DNA from: Gemmatimonadota bacterium
GTDB lineage: Bacteria; Gemmatimonadota; Gemmatimonadetes; Palauibacterales; Palauibacteraceae
DNA length: 6,670 nt
Reading direction: 5' to 3'
Assembly: GCA_029863105.1 (NCBI GenBank)
Contig: JAOTWC010000082.1
Coordinates: 1-6,670, forward strand
Under the pieces are notes generated by a model. That model had not been told where the DNA came from and did not search any database. It saw nothing but the letters and a program-made list of their open reading frames with translations. Positions 6,174 to 6,670 of this stretch are shown in pieces (the stretch's first letter is position 1; each line of letters begins with the position of its first letter). A program made the translations under genes and the position numbers.

Positions 6174-6670
6174 AGATCGGGATCACCTGCTATCCGACGT
6201 ACGGCGGATCCGGAGCGGTGGCTACGGAGCTGGGGATACAGCTGGCGGATCGGGGCCACGAAGTTCACTTCATTTCGTATGCGCAGCCATTCCGCCTGAC
6301 CACGTTTCACGACCGTCTGTTCTACCACGAGGTGGACGTCCACTCGTATCCGCTGTTCGAGTATCCTCCCTATTCGCTGTCATTGGCCGTGCAGATCCAC
6401 GCCGTCGCCCGGGAACGCGACCTGGATCTGTTGCACGCCCACTATGCGATACCGCACGCCACAGCCGCCTGGACGGCAAAGGAAATGCTGCGGCACGAGG
6501 GCAGCGACCTGCCGATCGCGACGACGCTGCACGGTACCGATATCACGCTGGTGGGTCAGGATCCGGCGTTCTGGTCGATCACCAAGTTCTCGGTCGAGCG
6601 CTCGGACGGGTTGACCGCGGTTTCGCAGTTTCTGCGGGATGAGACGTTCCGGGCTTTCGATTGTCCGCGC
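6170..6670 (+). CDS. bshA: N-acetyl-alpha-D-glucosaminyl L-malate synthase BshA (5' part)
   Basis: BshA is a GT4-family glycosyltransferase that joins UDP-GlcNAc to L-malate, the first step of bacillithiol synthesis in the cytoplasm. The frame is open from the ATG at 6170 to the window edge, giving the first 167 of roughly 380 residues expected, so the nucleotide-binding C-terminal half is missing only because of the cut. The visible part is strongly family-like: KIGITCYPTYGGSG at 2-15 with the glycine-rich loop, GHEVHFISY at 29-37, PLFEYPPY at 61-68, HAHYAIPH at 89-96, TTLHGTDITLVG at 118-129 and SDGLTAVS at 145-152. The HGTDITLVG and HYAIPH blocks separate BshA from generic GT4 enzymes. The start overlaps the miaA stop as ATGA. 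A weak purine run, GAGAG at 6154-6158, lies 11 bases upstream. Translation is probably coupled to miaA. Later pathway steps (bshB, bshC) are not in the window. Confidence 0.93.
   Translation, partial: MKIGITCYPTYGGSGAVATELGIQLADRGHEVHFISYAQPFRLTTFHDRLFYHEVDVHSYPLFEYPPYSLSLAVQIHAVARERDLDLLHAHYAIPHATAAWTAKEMLRHEGSDLPIATTLHGTDITLVGQDPAFWSITKFSVERSDGLTAVSQFLRDETFRAFDCPR

Noticed and set aside
6085..6642. Open frame of 185 codons on the plus strand near the right edge
   Set aside because: It is out of frame with miaA and bshA, and the bshA frame in the same bases encodes clear family motifs. It is a shadow.
1..6670. Search by eye for CRISPR repeats, insertion sequences, tRNA genes, riboswitches and attachment sites
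   Set aside because: No regularly spaced repeats, transposase motifs, tRNA-like folds or long non-coding stretches were seen. Almost every base is accounted for by the six genes.
58..6670. The idea that the six genes form a new defence or functional system
   Set aside because: Each gene is a standard housekeeping family with its key residues largely intact, and the arrangement fits a compact chromosomal operon.

Overview
This is a dense, single-strand stretch of ordinary bacterial chromosome with high GC content. It holds six consecutive plus-strand genes: secD, secF, tatD, mutL, miaA and the 5' part of bshA. Gaps between genes are 2 to 14 bases, and the last junction is a 4-base ATGA overlap, so all six are probably co-transcribed. 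No promoter, terminator, RNA gene, mobile element, CRISPR array or long intergenic region is visible.

The gene set suggests a high-GC bacterium outside the Gammaproteobacteria. SecD and SecF are separate proteins, unlike the fused SecDF usual in Bacteroidota. MutL is the endonuclease type found in organisms without MutH. BshA points to bacillithiol as the low-molecular-weight thiol. This combination fits Gemmatimonadota or a related lineage, but that is an inference from family knowledge, not a measured placement.

Layout: bases 1-57 are too short to identify and probably include the end of an upstream gene. Bases 58-2660 encode SecD and SecF, the inner-membrane pair that uses the proton gradient to help the Sec translocon finish export. 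Bases 2673-3449 encode a TatD-family metal-dependent DNase. Bases 3452-5215 encode MutL. Bases 5223-6173 encode MiaA, which prenylates A37 of tRNAs; mutL-miaA adjacency is common in bacteria. Bases 6170-6670 encode the first 167 residues of BshA, the glycosyltransferase that starts bacillithiol synthesis; the gene runs off the window.

The genes serve different processes (export, DNA repair or turnover, tRNA modification, thiol synthesis) and look like a housekeeping operon, not one pathway. I found no convincing undescribed system. The points most worth a second look are a Cys-to-Asp change in the C-terminal metal-binding motif of MutL, a low-complexity insert in the periplasmic part of SecD, a Lys-to-Ala change in a conserved MiaA motif, and the translational coupling of bshA to miaA.
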